Origin: Sclerurus mexicanus
Taxonomy: Eukaryota; Chordata; Aves; Passeriformes; Furnariidae
Direction: 5' to 3'
Length of the DNA stretch: 64,000 bases
NCBI GenBank assembly: GCA_013396755.1
Contig: VWZF01001684.1
Span: 398,624-462,623 of the forward strand
Both the position numbers and the translations under genes were made by a program. Below the pieces are notes generated by a model that did no database searches, was not told where the DNA came from, and saw only the letters and a list, made by a program, of their open reading frames with translations. Shown here piece by piece: positions 50,401 to 59,100 of the stretch (position 1 is the stretch's first letter; each line of letters opens with the position of its first letter).

Positions 50401-51354
50401 GATGATGGGGGGAGATTTGTTATACCACATTCCAGCTCAAGGAAAAGCAACTGAAAACATAAACAAGATTTGATTTTAAAAAGCACTAACATACTCAGGG
50501 CTCCGTACACTGTACAGATTCTAACAGAGACACAAATCTGCTCACGAACTTCCTCTTTACTATCGTGTTACGTTACAAAACAGCAACCAAAAGGAAAAAA
50601 AAAAAGGCAGCTACAAAAGCAAGCTAGTACCAGGAAGTTATGAACTTCCCCCCCTGAAAAATTCCTTATCTGGTTCCGAATTACACTGAAAAATACATAG
50701 AGACAGGAAGAAAAAAAAACCAAACCTGCCATCTCCTGCTTCAGTTTTGCCACTCTGAAATCAAACTTGATGTTTAAAAGCTGCCTCTGTACAAACGCGG
50801 CTGTTTTCTCGCTGTTGATAGTTAGCACACCTATGTATTTACCAGCAGTGAAAGTTCATAGTTTGCTAAGTGGCAACAGAGCACACACACCCAGGGTGAG
50901 ATTGGAAAGCAGCTCTCCCTAGAAATGCTATTCTAATTAACGTAGCCACACTTTAAATTCAGGGGTTTTTCTTAAACCCTAAAACAGGTATCAGAGAGAC
51001 GCCTCCCGAAAGGATGACAAACCCGGTTCAATTTAGCCTCAAGAAACTTAATTGTGCTTTTTGTTGTAATTACTCAAAGCGCGATCCCTTATCTGCGTTA
51101 CTTTGCATTTGTGCCATCTCCGTTTCTCATTCATTTGCATTCCCACAGCCGAGCTACGACGCGAACAGGATCCCCGGCGAGCATCACCCCGCTGCCTCCA
51201 GCCCAGACACGAGAACCGTCCCCAACACCTAAAGTCGCGTCGCTAAAATGTTTAAGCCTCGTAAAGATGTGACCGCGGCTCATCCGCACGGCCCAGAGTG
51301 AGCCCCGAAGGAGTGCGGGCTCGGCCACCCCCGTGTCCCCGGCTCACCGGCCAT
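23797..51354 (-). CDS. REL: Proto-oncogene c-Rel (NF-kappaB subunit), 10 coding exons, 559 aa
   Basis: c-Rel is a Rel/NF-kappaB transcription factor of lymphoid cells. IkappaB holds it in the cytoplasm; when freed it enters the nucleus and binds kappaB sites as homo- or heterodimers. CDS: complement(join(23797..24482,24835..24909,25024..25092,25399..25611,25874..25978,29331..29471,39837..39928,43668..43816,46443..46585,51348..51354)), 1680 nt with all phases matching. The Rel homology domain starts at about residue 8, with the DNA-contact loop [12 protein letters not shown] at 21-32 (redox cysteine C26). The dimerisation (IPT/TIG) domain follows at about 180-283, with an RRPS phosphorylation site at 263-266. 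A nuclear localisation signal KAKRQR lies at 289-294, and the transactivation domain is 332-559. Chicken c-Rel is about 600 aa, so the C-terminal part is shorter here. It has introns and is the host gene, not a viral copy. Confidence 0.97.
24483..24834 (-). other. REL intron 9
   Basis: 352 bp between donor GTGGGT and acceptor CCGTAG. Plain intron. Confidence 0.75.
24835..24909 (-). CDS. REL: REL exon 9, residues 307-331
   Basis: 75 nt encoding [18 protein letters not shown] and MIKK, the linker between the nuclear signal and the transactivation domain. Phase 1 at both ends. Confidence 0.93.
25024..25092 (-). CDS. REL: REL exon 8, residues 284-306, nuclear localisation signal
   Basis: 69 nt encoding [19 protein letters not shown] and IQDC. 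KAKRQR at 289-294 is the Rel nuclear localisation signal masked by IkappaB. Acceptor CTGTAG, donor GTAAGG. AT-rich codon use, unlike exons 5 and 10. Confidence 0.95.
25093..25398 (-). other. REL intron 7
   Basis: 306-bp intron with donor GTATGG. Nothing recognised. Confidence 0.75.
25399..25611 (-). CDS. REL: REL exon 7, residues 213-283, dimerisation domain
   Basis: 213 nt encoding the second half of the IPT/TIG fold: [37 protein letters not shown], and [13 protein letters not shown] at 263-266 is the conserved protein kinase A-type site of Rel proteins. The acceptor (ATGGACCAG) has a weak pyrimidine tract but is required by frame. Confidence 0.96.
25874..25978 (-). CDS. REL: REL exon 6, residues 178-212
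   Basis: 105 nt encoding [19 protein letters not shown] and [15 protein letters not shown], the hallmark start of the Rel dimerisation domain. The intron to exon 7 is only 262 bp. Donor GTAATC. Confidence 0.97.
25979..29330 (-). other. REL intron 5 (3.35 kb)
   Basis: Contains the CR1 fragment at 27304-27615. The rest has no recognised repeat or exon. Confidence 0.65.
27304..27615 (-). mobile_element. CR1 LINE, 5'-truncated 3' end
   Basis: Starts with GTTTGGAAGGGACCTTGAAG and continues through GGGCAGGGACACCTCCCA, CACAGCTTCTCTGGGCAACC and CACCCTCACAGCCAAGAATT. This is the reverse complement of the avian CR1 3' region, so the element is in the same orientation as REL. No reverse-transcriptase coding part remains. 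Confidence 0.9.
29331..29471 (-). CDS. REL: REL exon 5, residues 131-177
   Basis: 141 nt encoding [39 protein letters not shown] and ISNPIYDN, the last strand region of the DNA-binding half. 42 of 46 complete codons end in G or C. Donor GTAAGT. Confidence 0.97.
34751..35022 (-). mobile_element. CR1 LINE, 5'-truncated 3' end
   Basis: CATAGAATGGTTTGGGTTGG, followed by CCATGGGCATGGACACCTTC and CACCCTCACAGTAAAGAATT, matches the reverse complement of the CR1 3' end. It includes the terminal ATAGAAT repeat unit, so the 3' end is complete. Sense relative to REL. Confidence 0.93.
35935..36215. promoter_or_regulatory. CpG-rich patch inside REL intron 4
   Basis: About 20 CpG dinucleotides occur in roughly 280 bp of GC-rich sequence, flanked by ordinary AT-rich intron. 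Open frames of 110-200 codons run through it in several frames, as expected from composition; none resembles a known protein. It could be an internal promoter, a gene-body CpG island or a GC-rich insertion. Confidence 0.4.
39165..39300 (-). mobile_element. CR1 LINE fragment
   Basis: TCACAGAACCATGGAACGGC, TTGGATTGGAAGGAACCTTA and GGGACACCTTCCACTATCCC match the reverse complement of the CR1 3' end. The copy is cut off after CATCCAACCTGGCCTT. Confidence 0.9.
39837..39928 (-). CDS. REL: REL exon 4, residues 100-131
   Basis: 92 nt encoding [20 protein letters not shown] and [10 protein letters not shown] within the Rel DNA-binding domain. Acceptor GCTTCAG, donor GTGAGT. It is separated from exon 5 by 10.4 kb. 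Confidence 0.96.
39960..40570. promoter_or_regulatory. Candidate intronic enhancer in REL intron 3
   Basis: Two perfect octamer motifs ATTTGCAT (40273-40280 and 40427-40434), a 16-bp perfect palindrome AAGAGCTGCAGCTCTT (40407-40422), GGAAAAACCA directly before TGACATCA (40501-40518; NFAT plus AP-1/CRE-like), and an ETS-like CAGGAAGT (40541-40548) lie within 300 bp. The motifs are lymphoid in character, fitting c-Rel expression. Motif density alone does not prove function. Confidence 0.3.
41427..41462. repeat. (GA)n microsatellite
   Basis: A run of GA dinucleotides with one GAAAGA interruption, 36 bp, inside a longer purine-rich stretch (41385-41465). Confidence 0.95.
43668..43816 (-). CDS. 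REL: REL exon 3, residues 51-100
   Basis: 149 nt encoding [40 protein letters not shown] and PERRVLS. Acceptor TTTGTAG. The donor GTGAGT at 43667 was preferred to an upstream GTCGTG because only it keeps frame with exon 4. Confidence 0.96.
43817..46442 (-). other. REL intron 2 (2.6 kb), pyrimidine-rich on the + strand
   Basis: From about 44370 to 46340 the + strand is notably C/T-rich with few G (so purine-rich in the REL transcript). It has open frames such as 45302-45661 that look compositional. No recognised repeat family; possibly a decayed transposon. Confidence 0.5.
46443..46585 (-). CDS. REL: REL exon 2, residues 3-50, start of Rel homology domain
   Basis: 143 nt encoding [40 protein letters not shown] and FPSIQ. 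It includes the base-contacting loop with R21, R23, C26 and E27. Acceptor TTTTTAAG, donor GTAAAT. Confidence 0.97.
46586..51347 (-). other. REL intron 1 (4.8 kb)
   Basis: The promoter-proximal end (51000-51347) is CpG-rich and carries an octamer ATTTGCAT at 51133-51140. The rest is AT-rich with no recognised repeat or exon. Confidence 0.65.
51348..51354 (-). CDS. REL: REL exon 1 coding part: ATG GCC G
   Basis: Only two codons and one base are coding before donor GTGAGC (51347-51342). The start sits in a strong context, GCCATGG. A tiny coding part of exon 1 is also the arrangement I recall for mammalian REL. The 5' UTR extends to higher coordinates within the CpG island. Confidence 0.88.
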
Positions 51355-51720
51355 GGCGACAGCTCCGCTCCGGCCCCTGCGCCGCGGGGCTCCTGCCCGC
51401 GCCGCTCCGCTCCCGGGCACGGACACACGGACGGACGGACGGACGCGCACACGGACGGCGCTCCCCGGCCCGCCGCTCTTTTTCAGGGGGAATTTCCCGG
51501 CGGGGCGGGCGGGACACAGCGCTGCGGAGCCGCCCCTGCCCGCCCCCGCCCGGCTGCGGGGCACGGGCACACACCGGGACACACACGCTGTGTCCCCAAC
51601 CCGAGACACACGCGCCGTGTCCCCCACCCCCAGGACACCTCCCTCCCCCTCCTGCCGCGGGGAAAAAGTCAAGCAAGAAGTTTGTCCTCCGGCCCTGCCC
51701 GAGGTACAAAGGAAAAAGTT
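51355..51720 (-). promoter_or_regulatory. REL: REL CpG-island promoter with kappaB palindrome and GC box
   Basis: A GC-rich, TATA-less region directly upstream of the start codon. GGGAATTTCCC at 51488-51498 is a perfect NF-kappaB palindrome, and GGGGCGGG at 51502-51509 is an Sp1-type GC box beside it. An ACGG/GGAC tetranucleotide run lies at about 51428-51448. Autoregulation of c-rel through kappaB sites is established for the gene; that this site does so is inference. Confidence 0.8.
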
Positions 51721-51904
51721 TAGCTGCTCCGGTTTCAGAGCGCAGCACTGAGAACCAGAGCCTGTTTTGGTCCACACCCTCGCCCTCCTTTCCGGCACGC
51801 TCCAGCGTCCCTGCATCCCTCACACACAGGGATATCCTACCCTGTCAGCACCCAGAGACCCAGCTCCCTCGTTATCCAGCTCTTTCCTAGTGGCACGGAG
51901 CCTG

Positions 51905-52278
51905 GTGGTCAGCCTGGAGAAAGCTTCAGGGAGACCTCACTGCAGCCTTCCAGTGCCTTCCAGTATGGGGTTTATAAGGAGGACAAGGACACTTTTCACC
52001 AAGGCATGTAGTGACAGAACAGTGGGGAATAGCGTTAAACTGACAGAGGGCAGGATTAGATGGGATATTAGGAACACATTCTTTCCTGTGAGGGTGATAA
52101 GGCACTGGAACAAAGTTACCCAGAGAAGCTGTGGATGCCCCATCCCTGGAAGTATTTAAGGCCAGGCTGAAGGGGGCTTTGAGCAACTTGGTCTAGTGGA
52201 AGATGTTCCTGCCCAAAACAGGGGTTGGAATGAGATGGTCTTTGAAGGCCCTTCCTAAACCCATTCTGTGACTCAGTA
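51905..52278 (+). mobile_element. CR1 LINE 3' end, + orientation
   Basis: Reads GGTCAGCCTGGAGAAAGCTT, CTGTGAGGGTGATAAGGCAC, CAGAGAAGCTGTGGATGCCC, CATCCCTGGAAGTATTTAAG and ends CCCATTCTGTGACTCAG. This is the canonical CR1 3' region, about 370 bp, 5'-truncated and without coding capacity. It lies 550 bp upstream of the REL start. Confidence 0.93.
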
Positions 52279-55200
52279 ACAAAGCTGCACGTACTGAGAG
52301 AGACCAATATCGAAGGTAAGGAGAAACTAATCACCAACAAACTGATTAAGTCACAATGATCAACTTTAAACCTACCAAACCTTCAGAGCGTTCCAAATCC
52401 TCCGTCTCACAGCTTGGCCCTGATACAGCAAGATAAAGCAAAGGAGCTGGACACTGGGAATAACCCCAGAGCCCCAAGCGTGGCTCGGTGGAGTGGTCAG
52501 GAACAAGCAAGCAAATCTAGGGGGGAATGAAAAAGCACCTGTAAAAAGAGGAACACAAAGGAACAGGAAGGCCACACCTAGCTGTGGCGCAAGACCGTAT
52601 TTAGTTAGCAACAAAATTTAAAGTTTTTCTAACGTCTTGACTCTGGGAATGGAACATCCTGCCCCCGTAGTTAAATTAATTAGTATTCATGAAAAAGGAA
52701 TAAAAAAACTACAATATGCAAAGCCTCAAAGAGCACTCAAGCAAGGTATAAAACTGGTAGGTTTTTTACATTTTTCTCACTATCCTTTTTATAAAGCAAA
52801 GGTTATTGGGATCTACAGAAATGAACCACAGCAGAAAATGCTGTTCTATAATCTGCAAATCCATACACCAACCCAGGGAGAAAAGCAGGATAGACTGCTC
52901 AGTGCTTGTTATTCTTCCTGTCTTGTAGTCCATCACCTTTTTACAGGACTTTTCCTTATAATCTTAATTTTGCCCAACTATCATCATATTTCCTATATCT
53001 CCTTCTCCAATCCCCAATCAAAACTTTTCTTATTTAAAATTCATTGTTCATCCCATGGCAGGATTGTTATACCTCTGTCAAATTTGTAACTGAAATTAGA
53101 GGATTAGAATCCTGGGGAGCACTACAGATAATCAAAATGTCTGTGACATTAGATCTAGATGATGAAAGGGAAGAAAAGCTACATTATTTAGATATTATGA
53201 TAACATAATTCTATGGTAGTGGGTTAGTTTCTTGCCAGAAGAACATGATTTCCTCATTTTATTTCCCACAAAAAGAAAAAAAAATAGAAAAGAACCAACC
53301 AACGCAAAAGAAACAAATGAGAAGTGCCCTAGAACTACAAGAAATTAGGACTAGATTTTTCCATCTTCAAGGATTTCTTGGATTCCCTATGACTGATGAT
53401 TTAAAATAAAGCAGGAAAGGGGGTCTAATATTCTAAATCAAACTTAAGACTTTACCTACACATACACACACAACCCCAAAGCATTCACTGACAAAGAAAC
53501 CACAAAACATTATTCAAGGTGAGAGCTGGGGGTTGAGGGGAGGGCAGATGCTTTTCTCTTGCATTTTCAGTGGCGAGTTCAAAGATGCCAACAGGATGGC
53601 ACATGAACACGGAAGGTGCTCTGGGCTCAAGATCTCACTGCTTGATGGAAAAACACACAATTCCTCTAAGTGCCCCATCCAAACATGCAGCTCACTGACA
53701 CCTAATATTAGAAGAAACATCAATTTCTACCTGATCACCGGGGGGGGACAAGAGTTTTGAACAGCCTTCCTTCACAAGGCTGAGCAGCTGGAGAAGTGCT
53801 CCCCATCTGAGGGCATCCCTACAGGTCACAAGAAGGATCTGGACAAGATTTTTAACAGGAGAGGGGTGCTATTCCTCTGGGCTAGCTGAAGCTGTACAAG
53901 TTGGATGTAAAGCCAGTTGTCTGTGCAGACACATCCTACACTAATCTTCAGGCTGGTTTTCAAAAATCTCAGACAGTAAACTGTGGCACTACAGGAAGAA
54001 TGAATTTTGGTGGTTCCCTAAATACAGTTTATATCCCTGGTTTCCACCTACTTCTCTAGCCTGTGACACTACTGAGCAAACACACAGCAAGGCACCTGGG
54101 AAGCTCTGTGGCTCACAGCAGAATTATCTACTCGTTTCTTTGGAAGGAAAGTGTTATTGTAGGGTATAGATCTAAACCCATGTGAAAGAAAGGGCAGCAT
54201 TCCAGGCAATACAAATACCATGTTATGACTAAAACATAATAAACATTCCCTACTTTTCCCCAGCTCTTTTGAACTCCAAGTCTTAGGGCTTGCAGGAACA
54301 GGCTACTCAAAGATAATCCTTAAGCCTGCATGTTAGGAATTGAGGTGGTATCTCACATACACACTAATGTCTATGGTACAAACTGCTGCCTGATATTATT
54401 TTTAAGAGAAAATATGAGTGGCTTACACTCTCACAGCATCCCCCGAACTTTAACTCTATCCCTATCCCTAAACCAAAACCAACCTTCAATAAAATAAACC
54501 AACCACATTAAGTGTTTCACAGTATAAGATCTATATGCTCCCATAATGGGAATACGCAGAGACTAGATCTGGCTCAGGAAGCCCTTGAACAAAGTTAATG
54601 GAGGAAGGAGAGTGTAACAGGAGATATTTGCTTGATGGTTTTACTCTCTCCAGCATTAAGCTGATGCCCAGGGAAAAGCACAACAGTGAGACAAAAGAAT
54701 CTTTTAGTCTAAGCCCAGTGTGGCTCTTTTATAAAACATTCATGTTTCTCTAAAGTAGGGGAAAGCTCTATGGAAACCAAGAAGCCTTACCAAGTAAAAG
54801 GCAGAAACCCAAGCATATGAAAGAGGCGTTATCCAAAATGGTGTAAGCATGTAGATAAATCCCTATATTCAATTCTGTTCTGCTGATTGGAATCTATGGC
54901 ACAGGGATAATCCCAGGAGAGTGAACTAGAGGGTTGCAGGATAGCTCCACTAATCACAGAAACCTGTCAGCAACTGCGAAGAAGAAGGGTAAGAACATGT
55001 GCTAACTTTGCGTATATGCAGAACTCTGCAAAAAGCAGGATGGAATTCCCCTCCTCCAGCATTGCATAACAAAAGCCAGGTGCATCACTAGTGTTTTTGT
55101 CAGCTGACTTTGGCTATAGCCTGAAGCAAGATACCAGAATTTTTAGGCCAGTCTGATCCAGTGCTTTACTTCCTGTCTTCCAGTTAAAGCAAGTGTTTTA

Positions 55201-56050
55201 AGGTGTCATTTTTTTCCACTCACCAAGTCCAAAGACAAGTCCTCCCCTCCTGCATTACACTGGCTGCTGCACTGGCACAGTTAACACCTATATTGCTGCA
55301 AAGAGCTTCCTGCTCTAGCAGGGAATTCCACAGAGCAAGTGGAGGGACAAAAAAACCAAAACCAAACAAAAATCACCCCGATACAGCAAAGGGTTGACTG
55401 TTTGGCATACCATTTGTCAAGCCTAGGATGATGGCCCTGTAGTGGAGCTTAGCACAGGCATTGCCCAATGAAGCTGCTGTGATAGGAGAGCAGCACAGGC
55501 AAACTGTTAAGTCTTTATTTCCTGTTCCCAGCTATCTGACTTAGATCAAAGCTAAGTCCCTAGTGACTGGCCTGGTTAAGTAGAAACCAAGGTGCTTTAG
55601 AATATGGCTCTCCTGATAACATATATCATACTGGGAATAAAAATAATAAAATTGTTCCTTTCCTTATGGAATAAAGTCAGGTCCTGTTTTCTCCTCCAGT
55701 GTATCTCAAACCTCACATACTCGCCTGATTATTAATTTCCAACCCTCTATGCCTTAGGAAACCTTTTGTTGTTTGAAGTGTTTTTTTTTTTTTTAATCTC
55801 AAAGGCCTCCTGTTCAAACACTTTCAGGCCTTTGGGTGGTTAAAGCTTCCGTGGTTACTGGTCCTGAGGAAGGTTCTAATGCAGAACCTTCATCGGAGAA
55901 GAAGTCATAGCTTTCAGATTAGTGATAAACTCACAAGGTTGTTCAAGCCATTCTGCTGGAAGAGCTCCTGTACCACGCTTTGAGCTTGTTTGACATAGAA
56001 CAATGCTACTGTGCCTCCTCCTCAAAACAGGGTGGAGAGAAAGGAAATGC
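52279..56050. other. Intergenic DNA upstream of REL
   Basis: AT-rich. An open frame of 150 codons on the + strand at 52637-53089 starts MTLGMEHPAPVVKL and ends in a hydrophobic stretch. I do not recognise it and it may be chance or a decayed transposon. A (C/T)CCCTA-like run near 54455 is too short to be telomeric. Nothing else is seen. Confidence 0.5.
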
Positions 56051-56057
56051 TAATAGA

Positions 56058-56180
56058 GAAAGGTTGGTCTTGTGGATAAGGCACAAGGTTGTGACTCAGG
56101 AGGCTGGAATTTGGCTCTTGGCAACGGCCTTTCTACACTTAGGCAAGTCCTTTCATTCTCTAAGCCTCAATTTCCCCAAG
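56058..56180 (+). repeat. tRNA-derived MIR/CORE-SINE-like element
   Basis: A tRNA-like head (TTGGTCTTGTGGATAAGGCA) is followed by GACTCAGGAGGCTGGAATTT and a core ending TAGGCAAGTCCTTTCATTCT and CCTCAATTTCCCC. Order and spacing match a MIR-type SINE on the + strand. An old, diverged copy. Confidence 0.65.
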
Positions 56181-59100
56181 AGGAATCAGAGAAGATACTT
56201 CCTTGCTCCCACATTTCTACCTTCTTCACTCCTGATGCAATTTCTTCAGAGGATGTTCCTGATGTTACACCAAAGTGCAGAGCTCAGTGTGATCAGAGTT
56301 TCATGGACACTCCAGACTGTGGCAGCGTCACAAAAAGGCAGTCTCTCCTCAGTCTCCTTCCATCCGGGTAACTCACCCTTGAGCATTCTTACACTGTTGT
56401 AAGCACTCCTTTGGAGACACAGCAGCTTGCTTAAGAGTAACCTGGAGGAAAGAAGATGAGTATTTTTCTGAGCCAGTTCCATACACAATCGCAAAAATAA
56501 CTGTGCCAAAAGGAAGAAACATGGTGGCACCAAGGCCAGAACAGGTTTTGGGAAGACAGATTTGGGGAGAGGTGCCTGCTCTGCCAGGAAGCATTAATGT
56601 CATGGAACTATAGCATAACACTGTTTTTAGCCTGAGAAATTGAGAAACCTCTCTGAAATTTCTAACTCACCCTCATTCCTTCCCAGAGTTAGTATTCAGA
56701 GCAGAAGTCCTCAGGTACCCTCTCTACCAGCACTCTCAAGTGTTTCCTACTCCTTTCTCCTCATCCCAGTGCTGTGAACACCTACCACAGTTTGGGAGTT
56801 GCATTGTTTTAACAGAGAGAAACTCTTTGTGCTTGTTGGGAGGCAAAGGAAAAAATTTAGTATTACAGTGAAGCTGATTAGTGAACTCAGACAAGCTGCA
56901 AACTCCTTCCTTATGCCACACTCAGGATTCACCTGATGCAGAAGTGCTGTAGGGACAGGACTTAAGGAAGAGATGAGCTCAGGCTGAACATCAAGAGCTA
57001 AGTCAGCAGAAAACAGCCTTTTTCTGCCCACAAGGATTTTTTTCAAATGGATTACCTCTATAAATCAGATCACTGTTGCTGCTTCAAAGGGAAGCAATAG
57101 AAATGCTCTACTGCAGCCACAAAACAAAGAAGGAAGGATGGAAATTGTCCCTTTGGCAACAGCCAGCTGTTGGAGCACCACAGTTGTAACATGAAAACTC
57201 CATACTACAAATATATAGACCACGTATGCCTAAAGTAATTCCCTTTCTCCCCAAATCCCAGCATAAACCAGCCAGCCATTGCGCGCTGGATCCAGCACAG
57301 AGGGTAACAAGCACTCATTCAGGTTTTTATTACAAGATTTCCCTTTCTCCTCAGGGCTCACGAGGAGTTTAGGCTACTTAACATGACCTTGAGCTTCAAA
57401 AACCTCAAAAGACAATCTACAGCCAATAATAAAGAGGTAAAAAGGTACACTGCTTCAGTACAGCCCACCAGACACATCTCCTTTGAAAACTAAGGTGTAA
57501 GATTTCATATTAGATCTCTAGCCCAGTGGCTGCTGTAGTTCTGACTTGTACAGTTACAGCATTACAGCCAGGAACGACAGAGTGACATCACCCTTCATGC
57601 CCAGCATAAACACATAACACCTTCTGGGACAGGTTTACACACAAAGTCCTCCTACACATGCAAAGCAAACCTACGGTTTGGAAATTGGTTCTACACATCT
57701 TATCTGCACCACATTAGCCCTTTGTACAAATTGCCCAGGGCTGTGTGTCACAGTGCCACCTCACCATGCAAAGCCCTACTGGCAGTACCTGGCCACAAAA
57801 CTCCAAGTAACTCACAACCAACTCTGCTGCTTCACCCCACTTTGTGCCCAAACATCCAGTTTACTGCTATGCTGCCATAAAATACTTGAGATTTATTAAA
57901 AAGGCCAACATCCCGGTGAGGCTCAATGACTAGTCTGAGCTTTCTGAATTCTGAGGCTGAAAGCCCTTGATTTTGCACCCAGCAGAGCGATGGGTTTTGC
58001 TGTTTCATAGTCTTGCTCGTTTGGTAGTTGCTGCATGACCTGTCAGTTTTGCTTTTAGGATGTTTGGGGAAAGTCTGACATTGTTTTAGTAATCCATGCT
58101 GTGGCTAACCTCCCCTATAACAATGAATTTGATAAATTCTCAATTGCACAGCATTTCCACTTATGAGCATTATTATTGCTGAAAACAGGTAAAATCCAAA
58201 CATCTCTGGGTTTTCTGTCTGAAACATTGTGCCTTAGGTATAGTAAATGTGTCAGGCGACATGGGATTCAGGACATTTTCAGATGCCTGGAACAAGTACT
58301 GTATGTGCTTTACTCACTGTTGATGAGGAAAGAATATACATATCAATCATTTTTTTTACTTTTGATTAAAAGGAACAATATGCCAAGAAAAATTCTTCAA
58401 GAGTTCTGTTGCATAGCACACATCACAAAAAGGAACAGATTATTATTTTCCCTGGAAATAGCAGCTCTAGACACAGCCTGTTAAATGGAAACAAAACAGA
58501 CACAAAAGGAGAATTGCTACCACAAGCTGCTTCTGGCAAGGACATGCAGGAATCAGGGAAGGAAGGCCTAACCCAAGAAAGAGATGATAGCAAAGAACCA
58601 ATGGCAAGAAGGGTTAATTAGAACATGGGCCAGAAGGGCAATGTCCTATATAAAGTTGAACATAAAGAAAAGGTAACTGCTTAATGGAAAGGTTCCTTAA
58701 CAGGCAGACATAGAAAAGACAAATTATACAAAATGAAGCCACTGATGTCCCAGTTGCACTTTTGATTAGTCTCCAACAAGACCCTGGAGTGCAAGTCAAG
58801 TCAGCAGTGCTGAAGTCAACCTGTTGCATTTTCTGTTTCACAGAAGCTGACACAGGTATCTCTTACCTAAGTCTCCCAGTGCACCAGCCCCACAGGTTCT
58901 AAGGGAAGCATTACAGGCTCCAGTACCACAGAACAGAAACCAAGGAGAGGGGGCATTTGGAATAAAGTCTCTGGTTACTGATCCACTGGCCTCACTCCCG
59001 GTTGGCAGGACAGCTTGCCCCTTCAGGGCCTTGATGCCACTGCCCCAGTGATTGAAGCACCGCTGGGTTTGTGGAGACTCAGTCAAATGCCCCCTCGTGG

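Noticed and set aside
51133..51140. Octamer ATTTGCAT in REL intron 1 as a specific lymphoid element
   Set aside because: The same 8-mer or its complement occurs about nine times across the window, including in PUS10 introns, so a single copy is not informative.
23797..51354. REL as an integrated viral rel oncogene
   Set aside because: The gene has ten exons with conserved intron positions, its own promoter and syntenic PUS10 next to it, so it is the cellular gene.
51280..51890. Several 130-185-codon open frames on both strands around the REL promoter
   Set aside because: The region is a CpG island where stop codons are rare. Only the seven bases ATGGCCG are consistent with REL coding.
54445..54485. 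Telomere-like CCCTA repeats
   Set aside because: Only two or three imperfect units are present, within chance expectation.
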